Assembly: GCA_013376735.1 (NCBI GenBank)
Contig: VINJ01000001.1
Span: 1,426,001-1,490,000, forward strand
Length of the DNA stretch: 64,000 nucleotides
DNA from: a bacterium Scap17
GTDB lineage: Bacteria; Pseudomonadota; Gammaproteobacteria; Pseudomonadales; Halomonadaceae
Direction of reading: 5' to 3'
The position numbers were made by a program, and so were the translations under genes. Numbering within the stretch: the first letter of the stretch is position 1; every line of letters begins with the position of its first letter. This document shows, in pieces, positions 57,481 to 64,000 of the stretch. A model generated the notes under the pieces. That model was not told the DNA's origin. It did not search any database and saw only the letters and a list, made by a program, of their open reading frames with translations.

Positions 57481-57506
57481 TCGTCAAGCGAAGGAACATG
57501 AGACCT

Positions 57507-57538
57507 GCAAACGACCCCGCCTCGGCGGGGTCGTTTGC
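57507..57538. terminator. Terminator of the YccA-like gene
   Basis: GCAAACGACCCCGCC with its exact complement around a 2-nt loop (TC). It is a very tight hairpin that acts after the yccA gene. Confidence 0.85.
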
Positions 57539-57607
57539 GTTCGGGTGTCAGGTGGCGTGACTCGCGCTAGAATGGCGGCCATTCATGAGCAGTCACACGA
57601 GGTTCGC

Positions 57608-57997
57608 ATGCGTTATGCTCTGGCCGTCTACGGCGGCCCCTACAGCCAGCAGGCCAGCCATTCGGCGCTGCGCTTTGCCGATGCCCTGCTAGCGCGCGGC
57701 CATCAGCTGACCACGGTGTTCTTCTATCACGATGGCGTCTACAACGCCGCCAACATGATGGCGCCGCCTCAGGACGAGCCGCATCTGCGTGATCGCTGGC
57801 TGTCGCTTGCCGAGAACCACGCTACCCGCCTGCAGGTGTGTGTCGCTGCGGGCCTGAGGCGCGGCATGCTCGATGAGCGCGAAGCGGCGCGGCATGGCAA
57901 GCAGGGGCACACCCTCGAGGCGCCGTTCGAGCTGACGGGGCTGGGCCAGCTGGTCGAGGCGACGTTGGACAATGAACACTTGATCACCTTTGCATGA
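57608..57997 (+). CDS. tusD: Sulfurtransferase TusD
   Basis: A 129-residue DsrE-family protein of the TusBCD complex, which relays sulfur from TusA to TusE for 2-thiouridine formation on tRNA wobble U34. It begins MRYALAVYGGPYS, and the active cysteine is in LQVCVAAGLRRG. GAGG lies 5-6 nt before the ATG. The tusC gene follows 55 bp later, and tusB and tusE come next. Confidence 0.94.
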   Translation: MRYALAVYGGPYSQQASHSALRFADALLARGHQLTTVFFYHDGVYNAANMMAPPQDEPHLRDRWLSLAENHATRLQVCVAAGLRRGMLDEREAARHGKQGHTLEAPFELTGLGQLVEATLDNEHLITFA

Positions 57998-58052
57998 CGT
58001 CATTTCTTGTCATCACTGATGATGACGCCACTTATCAAGTGAGGAGCAGACC

Positions 58053-58463
58053 ATGAGCGATGTGATGACGGCACCCTTGGCAGGTGAAGACGCCGGGATG
58101 GCCGCCGGTGATCTGCTGGTCATGCTGCGCCATGGCCCGCATGGCAGCAGCTGGCTGCGCGAAGGGCTGGAGGCGGCGATGGTCGCGGCGGCCTTCGGAC
58201 GCGAGGTCGGGCTGCTGTTCACCGGTGATGGTGTGATGGCGCTGCTGGAAGGGCAGCAGGTCGGGCCGCTGGGGCAGAAGGGCAGTGACAACCTGCTGGC
58301 GGCGCTTGAGATGTATGACGTCGAGCGCTGCTATGTCGATGCGGCGGCGCTGCGCGCACGGGGCCTGACAGCGCAGGATGTCACGCTGTTGCCGGTCACG
58401 CTGCTCGAGCACGACGAGGTGGTCGCGCTGACAGTCGCGTTCTCGCGCGTGCTGAGCTTCTGA
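58053..58463 (+). CDS. tusC: Sulfur relay protein TusC
   Basis: A 136-residue DsrF-family subunit of TusBCD. The phrases VMLRHGPHGSSWLREGLEAAMVAAAFG and DVTLLPV fit this family. It has a GAGGAG-like ribosome site, and the usual conserved cysteine of active relay subunits is not essential here. It follows tusD directly and precedes tusB. Confidence 0.92.
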   Translation: MSDVMTAPLAGEDAGMAAGDLLVMLRHGPHGSSWLREGLEAAMVAAAFGREVGLLFTGDGVMALLEGQQVGPLGQKGSDNLLAALEMYDVERCYVDAAALRARGLTAQDVTLLPVTLLEHDEVVALTVAFSRVLSF

Positions 58464-58584
58464 CACGTCACTGCCGCCAACGCTGGCGACTGATATGCTC
58501 GCATCAGTTTCCTGATGCCATGTCGTTGATATCTCTTGATTGATGGCCAGCGTCAGCCCCAGCTTTCCTTGCCTGGATAATTGC

Positions 58585-58875
58585 ATGAATCTACATCTAC
58601 TCAATCGTTCGCCATTCTCCAGCCGCATCCATGATGATGTGCTCAATGCCATGGGCCCGGAAGACCAGCTGCTGCTGATCGAGGATGGCGTCAATGGCGC
58701 CCTCGACAACGCCGAGCAGCACCTTGCCGGGCTTGAGGGGCGGCTGTTCGCGTTGCGCGAAGACCTTGAGTCCCGCGGCCTGCTGGGACGCTGCGCGGAG
58801 AACGTCATCGTGGTCGACGTCGACGGTTTCGTCGCCCTGACCGAGGCCGCCGACAAGACCGTCAGCTGGTTCTGA
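58585..58875 (+). CDS. tusB: Sulfur relay protein TusB
   Basis: A 96-residue DsrH-family subunit of TusBCD, the same size as its E. coli counterpart. It starts MNLHLLNRSPFSS. An upstream frame extension would add 15 residues that are not typical. The gap to tusC is 121 bp and the ribosome site is weak. Confidence 0.9.
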   Translation: MNLHLLNRSPFSSRIHDDVLNAMGPEDQLLLIEDGVNGALDNAEQHLAGLEGRLFALREDLESRGLLGRCAENVIVVDVDGFVALTEAADKTVSWF

Positions 58876-58931
58876 GGCGTCAGGCGCTTCTCCCTTTCAA
58901 TTTTCATGCAAGACAGTGAATCAGGATCTGT

Positions 58932-59285
58932 ATGGCCAGTAGTGAAACGGTGCGCACACTGACGCTTGATGGACGTGATATCAGACTGGATGCGGAAGGC
59001 TATCTGGTCGATCTGGATGACTGGAGCCCGGCGCTGGCGGAAATGCTGGCCGCCGAGGAGGGGCGTGAACTGACGCCGGAGCACTGGGAGGTGATCGAGG
59101 TATTGCGTGACTTCTATCAGCGCTTCTCGCTCTCGCCGGCCATGCGCCCGCTGAGCAAGGCGATGACCCAGCGGTTTGGCTCCGACAAGGGCCGCTCGCT
59201 GCATCTGATGCGCCTGTTCCCGGACAGCCCGCCCAAGGTGGGCGCGCGCATCGCCGGGCTGCCCAAGCCGACCAACTGTCTGTGA
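58932..59285 (+). CDS. tusE: TusE/DsrC-family sulfurtransferase
   Basis: A 117-residue DsrC-like protein. The C-terminal arm ends GLPKPTNCL with the active cysteine as the penultimate residue, as in TusE. It receives sulfur from TusBCD and gives it to MnmA for tRNA thiolation. Phrases DLDDWSPALAEMLA and LTPEHWEVIEVLRDFY are diagnostic. It follows tusB by 56 bp. Confidence 0.95.
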   Translation: MASSETVRTLTLDGRDIRLDAEGYLVDLDDWSPALAEMLAAEEGRELTPEHWEVIEVLRDFYQRFSLSPAMRPLSKAMTQRFGSDKGRSLHLMRLFPDSPPKVGARIAGLPKPTNCL

Positions 59286-59401
59286 CGGTCAGCAGCATGC
59301 CTGAGTCGCCTTGCCCGTCGTGGTGCGCTGCGCTCAACGCGCAAGACCCGGCAGGGATGGCGACGTACGGCGTTGTCTGCGTTACTATTCGTCACAGCGT
59401 T

Positions 59402-59429
59402 GCAGTGTCGGCCAGGAGGCCGACACTGC
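59402..59429. terminator. Perfect 12-bp hairpin between tusE and the YebC-family gene
   Basis: GCAGTGTCGGCC with its complement around an AGGA loop. It lies in the leader of the YebC-family gene and may terminate the Tus operon or regulate the downstream start; no T-run follows. Confidence 0.5.
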
Positions 59430-59490
59430 TTCAGGTCCCGCGACATGGTCGCAAGGGCATTTGAATTCAGGCGGACAAGAGTCGACTTGC

Positions 59491-60219
59491 ATGGGAAGAG
59501 CATTCCAGAACCGTAAAGAATCAATGGCGCGTACCTCTCTCAACAAGGCACGCGTGTATTCACGTTACGGGCGCGAGATTTACGTCTCGGCCAAGAACGG
59601 TGGCCTCGACCCCAACGGCAACCTGAGCCTGCGTCGTCTCATCGAGAAGGCCAAGAAGGACCAGGTGCCGACTCACGTCATCGACAAGGCGATCGACAAG
59701 GCCAAGGGCACCGGCGGAGAAGACTTCGCTCTGGCGCGCTATGAAGGCTTTGGTCCGGGCAATGTCATGGTCATCGTTGATTGTCTGACCGACAACAACA
59801 ACCGCACCTTCGGCGAAGTCCGCACCTGCTTCAACAAGGGCAAGGGCAAGCTGGGCGCGCAGGGTTCGGTGTCGCACATGTTCGACCACCGCGCCATCCT
59901 GGCCTTCAAGGGTGCGGAAGAGGATGAGGAAAAGGTCCTGGAAGCGCTGATGGAAGCCGACGTCGATGTCAGTGATATCGAGCTCGACGACGGCATCATC
60001 ACGGTTCTCGCGCCGACGACCGAGTACTTCAAGGCCAAGGGGGCACTGACCGATATCTACGGTGAAGATCTCGACTTCGAAGTCGATGAGATCAGCTTCA
60101 TTCCGCAGATCCATACCGAAGTCGGCGGCGATGACGCCGAGCTGCTCAACAAGATGCTCGAGCTGCTGGATGATTGTGAAGACGTGCAGCAGGTCTATCA
60201 CAATGGCGAGTTCGTCTGA
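59491..60219 (+). CDS. YebC/PmpR-family protein
   Basis: A 242-residue YebC/TACO1-family protein, which helps translation of proline-rich stretches or acts as a regulator. It starts [20 protein letters not shown], a typical start for the YeeN/YebC group, and contains [25 protein letters not shown]. The ribosome site is weak, and an in-frame ATG 33 bp further in is possible. It is terminated by a good hairpin. Confidence 0.92.
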   Translation: MGRAFQNRKESMARTSLNKARVYSRYGREIYVSAKNGGLDPNGNLSLRRLIEKAKKDQVPTHVIDKAIDKAKGTGGEDFALARYEGFGPGNVMVIVDCLTDNNNRTFGEVRTCFNKGKGKLGAQGSVSHMFDHRAILAFKGAEEDEEKVLEALMEADVDVSDIELDDGIITVLAPTTEYFKAKGALTDIYGEDLDFEVDEISFIPQIHTEVGGDDAELLNKMLELLDDCEDVQQVYHNGEFV

Positions 60220-60298
60220 GGCAGCATCTTGAACGTGATGCGACTGGCGGCTTCACGCTGACAGAAATGTGAATGTCAGTGTGGGAGGTCAGTCAGAG

Positions 60299-60332
60299 AA
60301 AAGCCCCGTCGGCATGCCGACGGGGCTTTTTC
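60299..60332. terminator. Terminator after the YebC-family gene
   Basis: AAAAAGCCCCGTCGG with its complement around CATG, ending in TTTTT, so it can terminate in both directions. Confidence 0.9.
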
Positions 60333-60385
60333 ATGTCTCGACACTCAATACTCAACGCTCGGCGTGTCTCAGCAGTGCACGCGCT

Positions 60386-61072
60386 TCAGCAATGTGCATG
60401 GTGCTGCGCTTGCGGGGCCGTCTCGCGTGGGTCCGCCATGCCACCCTTGACGCCATGCTTCACCAGCCAGACGTTGACGGGCCAGGCGGCGAGCAGACCC
60501 AGGCTCAAGGAAATGATCAGCGAGTTCCAGAACAGCGGCTGATGCATGCCGGCGCCGCCCGCAAGCCAGAGGTCCACGGAAATCGCCACCACTTCCATCA
60601 CCACGATGGAGGCCGTCTCGCTCTTGAAGGCATCACGAATCACCTGCGGCTTGTCGTCACTGCCACCCTGCAGCATCGGGCCGACCGTCAGCAGAAAACC
60701 GAACAGGTAAGCGAAGAGGAAGGTGATGATGGCGGTGGAGATATTGCCCATGGCCAACAGGCCCACCGCCAGGCTGACGCCGACGAATTCCCCCAGTCCG
60801 CAGCCCGAGTAGCAGTGCGCGACGCTTCTCAGCCCCTTGCGGGCATCACCGTTGGCGGCGATCTGGCGGCGCCCGGCGAAACGATAGACCAGCAGGCCAA
60901 CGACACCGGAGTAGAGCGTGGTCAGTCCCCACACCCACTTCATCATCGGGGCCAGGTGGGCATTCTTCGTGGTCAGATCGCGCACGACCCAGATCAGCGC
61001 CGGTACCATCAGCAACAGCCAGCACAGCAGCAGGCTCCAGTGGGAAAGTGACTCACGTAACAGGTCTTGCAT
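60386..61072 (-). CDS. DUF4396 integral membrane protein
   Basis: A 228-residue membrane protein with about six hydrophobic segments and the cysteine-containing phrase SVAHCYSGCGLGEFVG, a mark of DUF4396. GGAGGTCATC precedes the ATG, so the short reading is right; an apparent 616-residue frame that extends upstream is artefactual. The function is unknown, and a metal or small-molecule transporter is possible. It is divergent from the periplasmic protease gene. Confidence 0.87.
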   Translation of the reverse strand: MQDLLRESLSHWSLLLCWLLLMVPALIWVVRDLTTKNAHLAPMMKWVWGLTTLYSGVVGLLVYRFAGRRQIAANGDARKGLRSVAHCYSGCGLGEFVGVSLAVGLLAMGNISTAIITFLFAYLFGFLLTVGPMLQGGSDDKPQVIRDAFKSETASIVVMEVVAISVDLWLAGGAGMHQPLFWNSLIISLSLGLLAAWPVNVWLVKHGVKGGMADPRETAPQAQHHAHC

Positions 61073-61339
61073 GATGACCTCCGTCGAGTGGATGTTGCAG
61101 GTGGCAGCCCGCTGATGGCGCGGCCCTCCTTGATAGCTGGTGGGGGCAGCGCGCCATATCAAGGGTGGCTTGTCATCGCCTGCTCGCAACCGCCAGTTGC
61201 TTTCGCCTGACAGGGGGACAGGGGGCAGAAGAACAGGCGAGGGTGTGCTCTCACGCCTTGTTAACCTTGCCGCAAGCCTCCATGGTGAAGGATGTCGGGT
61301 ATTGTCCTTGCAACGTCGCCACTTTTTCCTGGAGCCATC

Positions 61340-61936
61340 ATGTCGAGACACGCTGCTACATCCCTCGCACGCGCCGCACGTCAATTCGCCGGTATCGGTT
61401 TGATTGCCTCGCTTGCCGCGCCAGCCGTGGCCCAGGCGGCAGACGATGAAGTCTTCGGTTGGGTGGAAAAGGCGACCATCGAGCCGTGGGGCGTGATGGT
61501 GAAGGCCAAGCTGGATAGCGGCGCGCTGACCTCCTCGATGCATGCCGAGAATATCGAGACCTTCGAGCGTGATGACGAGGAATGGGTGCGTTTCGATGTC
61601 GAGGTCGAGGATGAGACCAAGGGTGAAAAGGTCGAGAATACCTTCGAACGCCCCCTGTATCGTGACCTGACGGTGTCCGGTGCAGGCGGACGTGATACGC
61701 GCCCGGTGGTGCTGATGACGCTGTGCATGGGCGGCGAGCGCTACGAGGAGCAGTTCAGTCTGCGCGATCGTGACGGCATGAATTATCCCGTGCTGCTGGG
61801 GCGTCGCACCATTCAGAGCCTGGGTGTGCTCGATGTGCGCAAGACCTTCCAGACCAGCCCGGACTGTGCCGAAGACGCGCCGCTGCATCGCTATGAAGAC
61901 AAGGAATATTCCGACCGCATCGGCGCGGCGTCCTGA
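61340..61936 (+). CDS. Periplasmic retropepsin-like (zinc protease, DUF785) protein
   Basis: A 198-residue exported protein of the Zn_protease/RimB-like family. A signal peptide (residues 1 to ~33, cleaving after AQA) is followed by VKAKLDSGALTSSMHA, the aspartate-containing motif of the family, and NYPVLLGRRTIQSLGVLDV. These proteins resemble retropepsin-type aspartic peptidases. GGAG lies 5 nt before the ATG. Activity is not demonstrated. Confidence 0.88.
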   Translation: MSRHAATSLARAARQFAGIGLIASLAAPAVAQAADDEVFGWVEKATIEPWGVMVKAKLDSGALTSSMHAENIETFERDDEEWVRFDVEVEDETKGEKVENTFERPLYRDLTVSGAGGRDTRPVVLMTLCMGGERYEEQFSLRDRDGMNYPVLLGRRTIQSLGVLDVRKTFQTSPDCAEDAPLHRYEDKEYSDRIGAAS

Positions 61937-62005
61937 TCTCATGTCGCGCTGAACGCTCATTGAGGAACGCGTACCGCGCATTTTCATCACAAGAGGGGGG
62001 CCAGC

Positions 62006-62401
62006 ATGCCGGATGCCGCCAGCCAGCGACCTCAGCGTGACGGTTTGCCACTCATCAAGATCTACTACGACGCGCGCTGCCCGGTGTGTCGTCGTGAACG
62101 CGCCCGCTACGAGCGGCTGTCGCGCCAAGACGCCAACGTGGAGTGGTGGGATGCGACGGATAACGCCGAGCATCTCGCCGCTCGCGGCATCGGCCTTGAG
62201 CAGGCATTGCTGTCGTTGCATGTCGAGACAGCGCAAGGGCAGATCCGTGAGGGCATGCCGGCGTACCGCCTGCTGCTAGCGCGTATCCCCGGCCTTGCCT
62301 GGCTGGGGTGGCTGATCACGCGGCCGCTGATCGAGCCGGCGCTGACGCGAGTCTACGACGCCTGGGTGCGGCGTCGACTGTGTCGGGATGGCAGGTTGTG
62401 A
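62006..62401 (+). CDS. DUF393 (DCC-family) thiol-oxidoreductase-like protein
   Basis: A 131-residue protein with the DCC-type redox motif YYDARCPVCRRE at residues ~20-31. These proteins have a thioredoxin-like fold and often occur in membrane-redox or stress contexts; the function is not established. GAGGGGGG precedes the ATG. It lies 69 bp after the protease gene and may share its transcript. Confidence 0.85.
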   Translation: MPDAASQRPQRDGLPLIKIYYDARCPVCRRERARYERLSRQDANVEWWDATDNAEHLAARGIGLEQALLSLHVETAQGQIREGMPAYRLLLARIPGLAWLGWLITRPLIEPALTRVYDAWVRRRLCRDGRL

Positions 62402-62475
62402 GTGCCGACGAGCCTGATGCAGTGAGCTGGCTCCCCCATGGGAAGCCCTGCTGGTTTATCATGCTCTTTTGATAT

Positions 62476-62494
62476 GCAAATGCTAATAGTTTTC
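62476..62494 (+). promoter_or_regulatory. Candidate Fur box
   Basis: A 19-bp site that matches the GATAATGATAATCATTATC consensus at 13 positions by hand alignment, located about 50 bp upstream of the FhuF-like gene and close to its probable promoter. Confidence 0.6.
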
Positions 62495-62542
62495 GTTAGT
62501 ATGTGAGGCACTGTCTGTTTCTTCACGTCTGCGAGCTTCCCG

Positions 62543-63424
62543 ATGATCGACGCGCTTTCCCCGCTCTTTGCCGGTCCGATGGTTGCCTATCGCGACCTGA
62601 TCACTACCTACACTCAGGTGCAGGAAGGCGATGAGGCGTCGCTCCAGCGTGTCGTGCCGGCGCGCGATGTGCTCAGCCCCGGTTGGCTGGCGGCGTGCAT
62701 CGCCGCGCATGGCATGCAATACGAGACCAGCTCGGCAGACGCCGCTTCTCACCACAGCGGCCCCGATGAGCAGGCGCTGCTTTCCCAGTGGTCCAAGTAC
62801 CTGTTGTCCTCGATGGTATCGCTGCCGCTGGCGGCCAATCTGCTGCTGGACCATCAACTGCCGCTGGAGCTTCGGCACCTTTCGCTGCGCCTTGGCGAGC
62901 ATGGCGTAGTCACTCAGCTGATACTTGATGATGCGGCGGGGCAGGGCGCAAGCCTCCCGGCGGAGATCGAGTCGGCCGATGAGGCGACGCGTCTCCAGGC
63001 TCGCTTCCAGGGCTACCTGGCACATCTTGAGGCCGTCATCGAGCGCCTCGTGCCGCACACTGCGCTGGGGCCCAAGGTCTTCTGGAGCAACGCGGCGCAT
63101 TACTTCGTCTATATCGTCGGCATGCTGGAAGAGCAGGGCTGGGTCGCGCAGGCGGCGCCGGCACGTCAGCTGATGGCGACCAGAATTCTGGCCGACGGGC
63201 GGCGCAATCCGCTCTATCAGCCGGTCAGCGACGTGATGGACCGCCATGGCGAACGGCATACGCCGCGCAAGGTGTGCTGCGTGCGTTATCGCATCGAGTG
63301 TCTGGGCTATTGCAGCAATTGCCCGCTGAGCATCGAGCGTGCACCGGCCCGCCGCGCCCAGACGCGTCGGGTCGATCAGCGTGCCAACTCGCGCGCGGCG
63401 CTGATCGGTAGCGACCTGTCCTGA
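62543..63424 (+). CDS. FhuF-like siderophore-iron reductase
   Basis: A 293-residue FhuF-family protein. The C-terminal cysteine motif CC-N10-C-N2-C (VCCVRYRIECLGYCSNCPL) is the [2Fe-2S] binding signature of these ferric-siderophore reductases. The central region LFAGP and AHYFVYIVG fit FhuF. A candidate Fur box lies upstream. It releases iron from imported ferric siderophores in the cytoplasm. No siderophore transporter is seen nearby. The ribosome site is weak. Confidence 0.87.
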   Translation: MIDALSPLFAGPMVAYRDLITTYTQVQEGDEASLQRVVPARDVLSPGWLAACIAAHGMQYETSSADAASHHSGPDEQALLSQWSKYLLSSMVSLPLAANLLLDHQLPLELRHLSLRLGEHGVVTQLILDDAAGQGASLPAEIESADEATRLQARFQGYLAHLEAVIERLVPHTALGPKVFWSNAAHYFVYIVGMLEEQGWVAQAAPARQLMATRILADGRRNPLYQPVSDVMDRHGERHTPRKVCCVRYRIECLGYCSNCPLSIERAPARRAQTRRVDQRANSRAALIGSDLS

Positions 63425-63521
63425 TAGATAGCGTCCTGAGTGGCAGCTGAGGGGCAGCGTCCTGTGTTGTTCGGTGCCCTCTGGTAAGATGGCGCCCCCT
63501 GTCATTGTTCGGTATGTCGTC

Positions 63522-64000
63522 ATGTCCTCGTCTTCGCGCCGCCCACGCGGTGCCTCCTTCGCCAAGTCCGGCGCATCCTCCCGACACGACTCGGCTGACA
63601 GACGTCAGCAGGGCACCGCGGCTGGCCGTCGAGATCCTGCGGCCCGCGAGAAGTCCAGCGCGGCCAAGGCGCCTTCCAACAAGTCGCCTTCCATCAAGGT
63701 GATCCCGGCTCGCAAGGGTCAGCTGCATCCCCGCAACCCGCATCGTGGGCGCTATGACATGGCTGCGCTGGTCAAGGCGAGCCCGGCACTGGCGGCCTTC
63801 GTGATCAAGACACCCGCTGGCAGCGAGTCCATTGACTTCGCTGATCCCGTGGCGGTCAAGGCGCTCAATCGGGCACTGTTGAGTCGCCATTACGGCATCG
63901 CCCACTGGGACATTCCTGCCGGCTATCTTTGTCCGCCCATCCCCGGGCGCGCCGATTATCTGCATTACCTGGCGGACCTGATCAGTGAAGCGAATGGCGG
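63522..64000 (+). CDS. rlmF: RlmF, 23S rRNA (adenine1618-N6)-methyltransferase, 3' end beyond window
   Basis: The first 159 codons are visible. A basic, Ser/Ala-rich N-terminal extension of about 60 residues is followed by [19 protein letters not shown] and [30 protein letters not shown], which match RlmF (YbiN) closely. The enzyme methylates A1618 of 23S rRNA with S-adenosylmethionine. The catalytic NPP(F/Y) motif lies beyond the window edge. Confidence 0.92.
   Translation, partial: MSSSSRRPRGASFAKSGASSRHDSADRRQQGTAAGRRDPAAREKSSAAKAPSNKSPSIKVIPARKGQLHPRNPHRGRYDMAALVKASPALAAFVIKTPAGSESIDFADPVAVKALNRALLSRHYGIAHWDIPAGYLCPPIPGRADYLHYLADLISEANG

Noticed and set aside
60386-62236. 616-residue minus-strand frame
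   Set aside because: Only the last 228 codons are a real gene with its own GGAGG site. The rest is antisense to the protease gene.

Overview
The window is about 64 kb of GC-rich (roughly 60 % by eye) gammaproteobacterial chromosome. It is densely packed with ordinary housekeeping and transport genes. Gene content points to a moderately halophilic marine member of the Halomonadaceae, most likely Cobetia or a close relative. The supporting evidence is several cation/proton antiporters, a glycerol-type ABC importer, a glycine cleavage system, a TusDCBE sulfur relay and RlmF. The genus is an inference from protein family content, not from a database search. I see no prophage, insertion sequence, CRISPR array, rRNA or plasmid origin.

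Layout. 0-3 kb: a truncated CBS-domain gene, then a dihydrolipoyl-dehydrogenase-like flavoprotein and a peroxiredoxin-glutaredoxin fusion on the minus strand. 3-4 kb: two small proteins, one of them a 53-residue YqaE/Pmp3 protein. 4-8.8 kb: a polyamine-type ABC importer (ATPase, binding protein, two permeases). 9-11.1 kb: a sigma-54 activator, divergent from an operon (11.5-20.1 kb) for a GlpSTPQV-type glycerol ABC importer that also encodes a DUF2160 membrane protein and, unexpectedly, a membrane-anchored beta-helix protein. Between them lie a sigma-54-type promoter and a helically phased array of TGTTCA half-sites.

20.3-27.5 kb: gcvP, gcvH, an AGCS-type Na+/amino-acid symporter and gcvT. 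27.7 kb: a cold-shock protein. 28.5-31.3 kb: scoAB with a divergent LysR gene. 31.4-36.1 kb (minus strand): AlkB-like oxygenase, PAP2 phosphatase, GT4 glycosyltransferase, a LysM/degenerate-LytM lipoprotein and a PlsC-like acyltransferase. 36.3-43.5 kb: NhaD antiporter, an unassigned protein, a DMT exporter, a Kef-type K+ efflux system, GrxA and a YeiH-family protein. The YeiH gene is divergent from a LysR gene across an intergenic region holding a perfect 108-bp tandem duplication.

44.9-47 kb: an esterase and an MFS transporter. 47.1-50.2 kb (minus strand): a TPP riboswitch followed by thiZ-thiX-thiY. 50.4-55.9 kb: an APH-like protein, an NhaP2-type antiporter, a GGDEF diguanylate cyclase and RhlE. 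56.1-56.6 kb: two identical tRNA-Ser(UGA) genes, each with its own terminator. 56.8-64 kb: YccA, TusDCB-TusE, a YebC-family protein, a DUF4396 protein, a periplasmic retropepsin-like protease, a DCC-family protein, a FhuF-like protein with a Fur-box-like site, and the 5' part of rlmF.

Many very long antisense reading frames exist because of the high GC content; I treated them as shadows. Starts were chosen from Shine-Dalgarno sequences, overlaps, signal peptides and usual family length.
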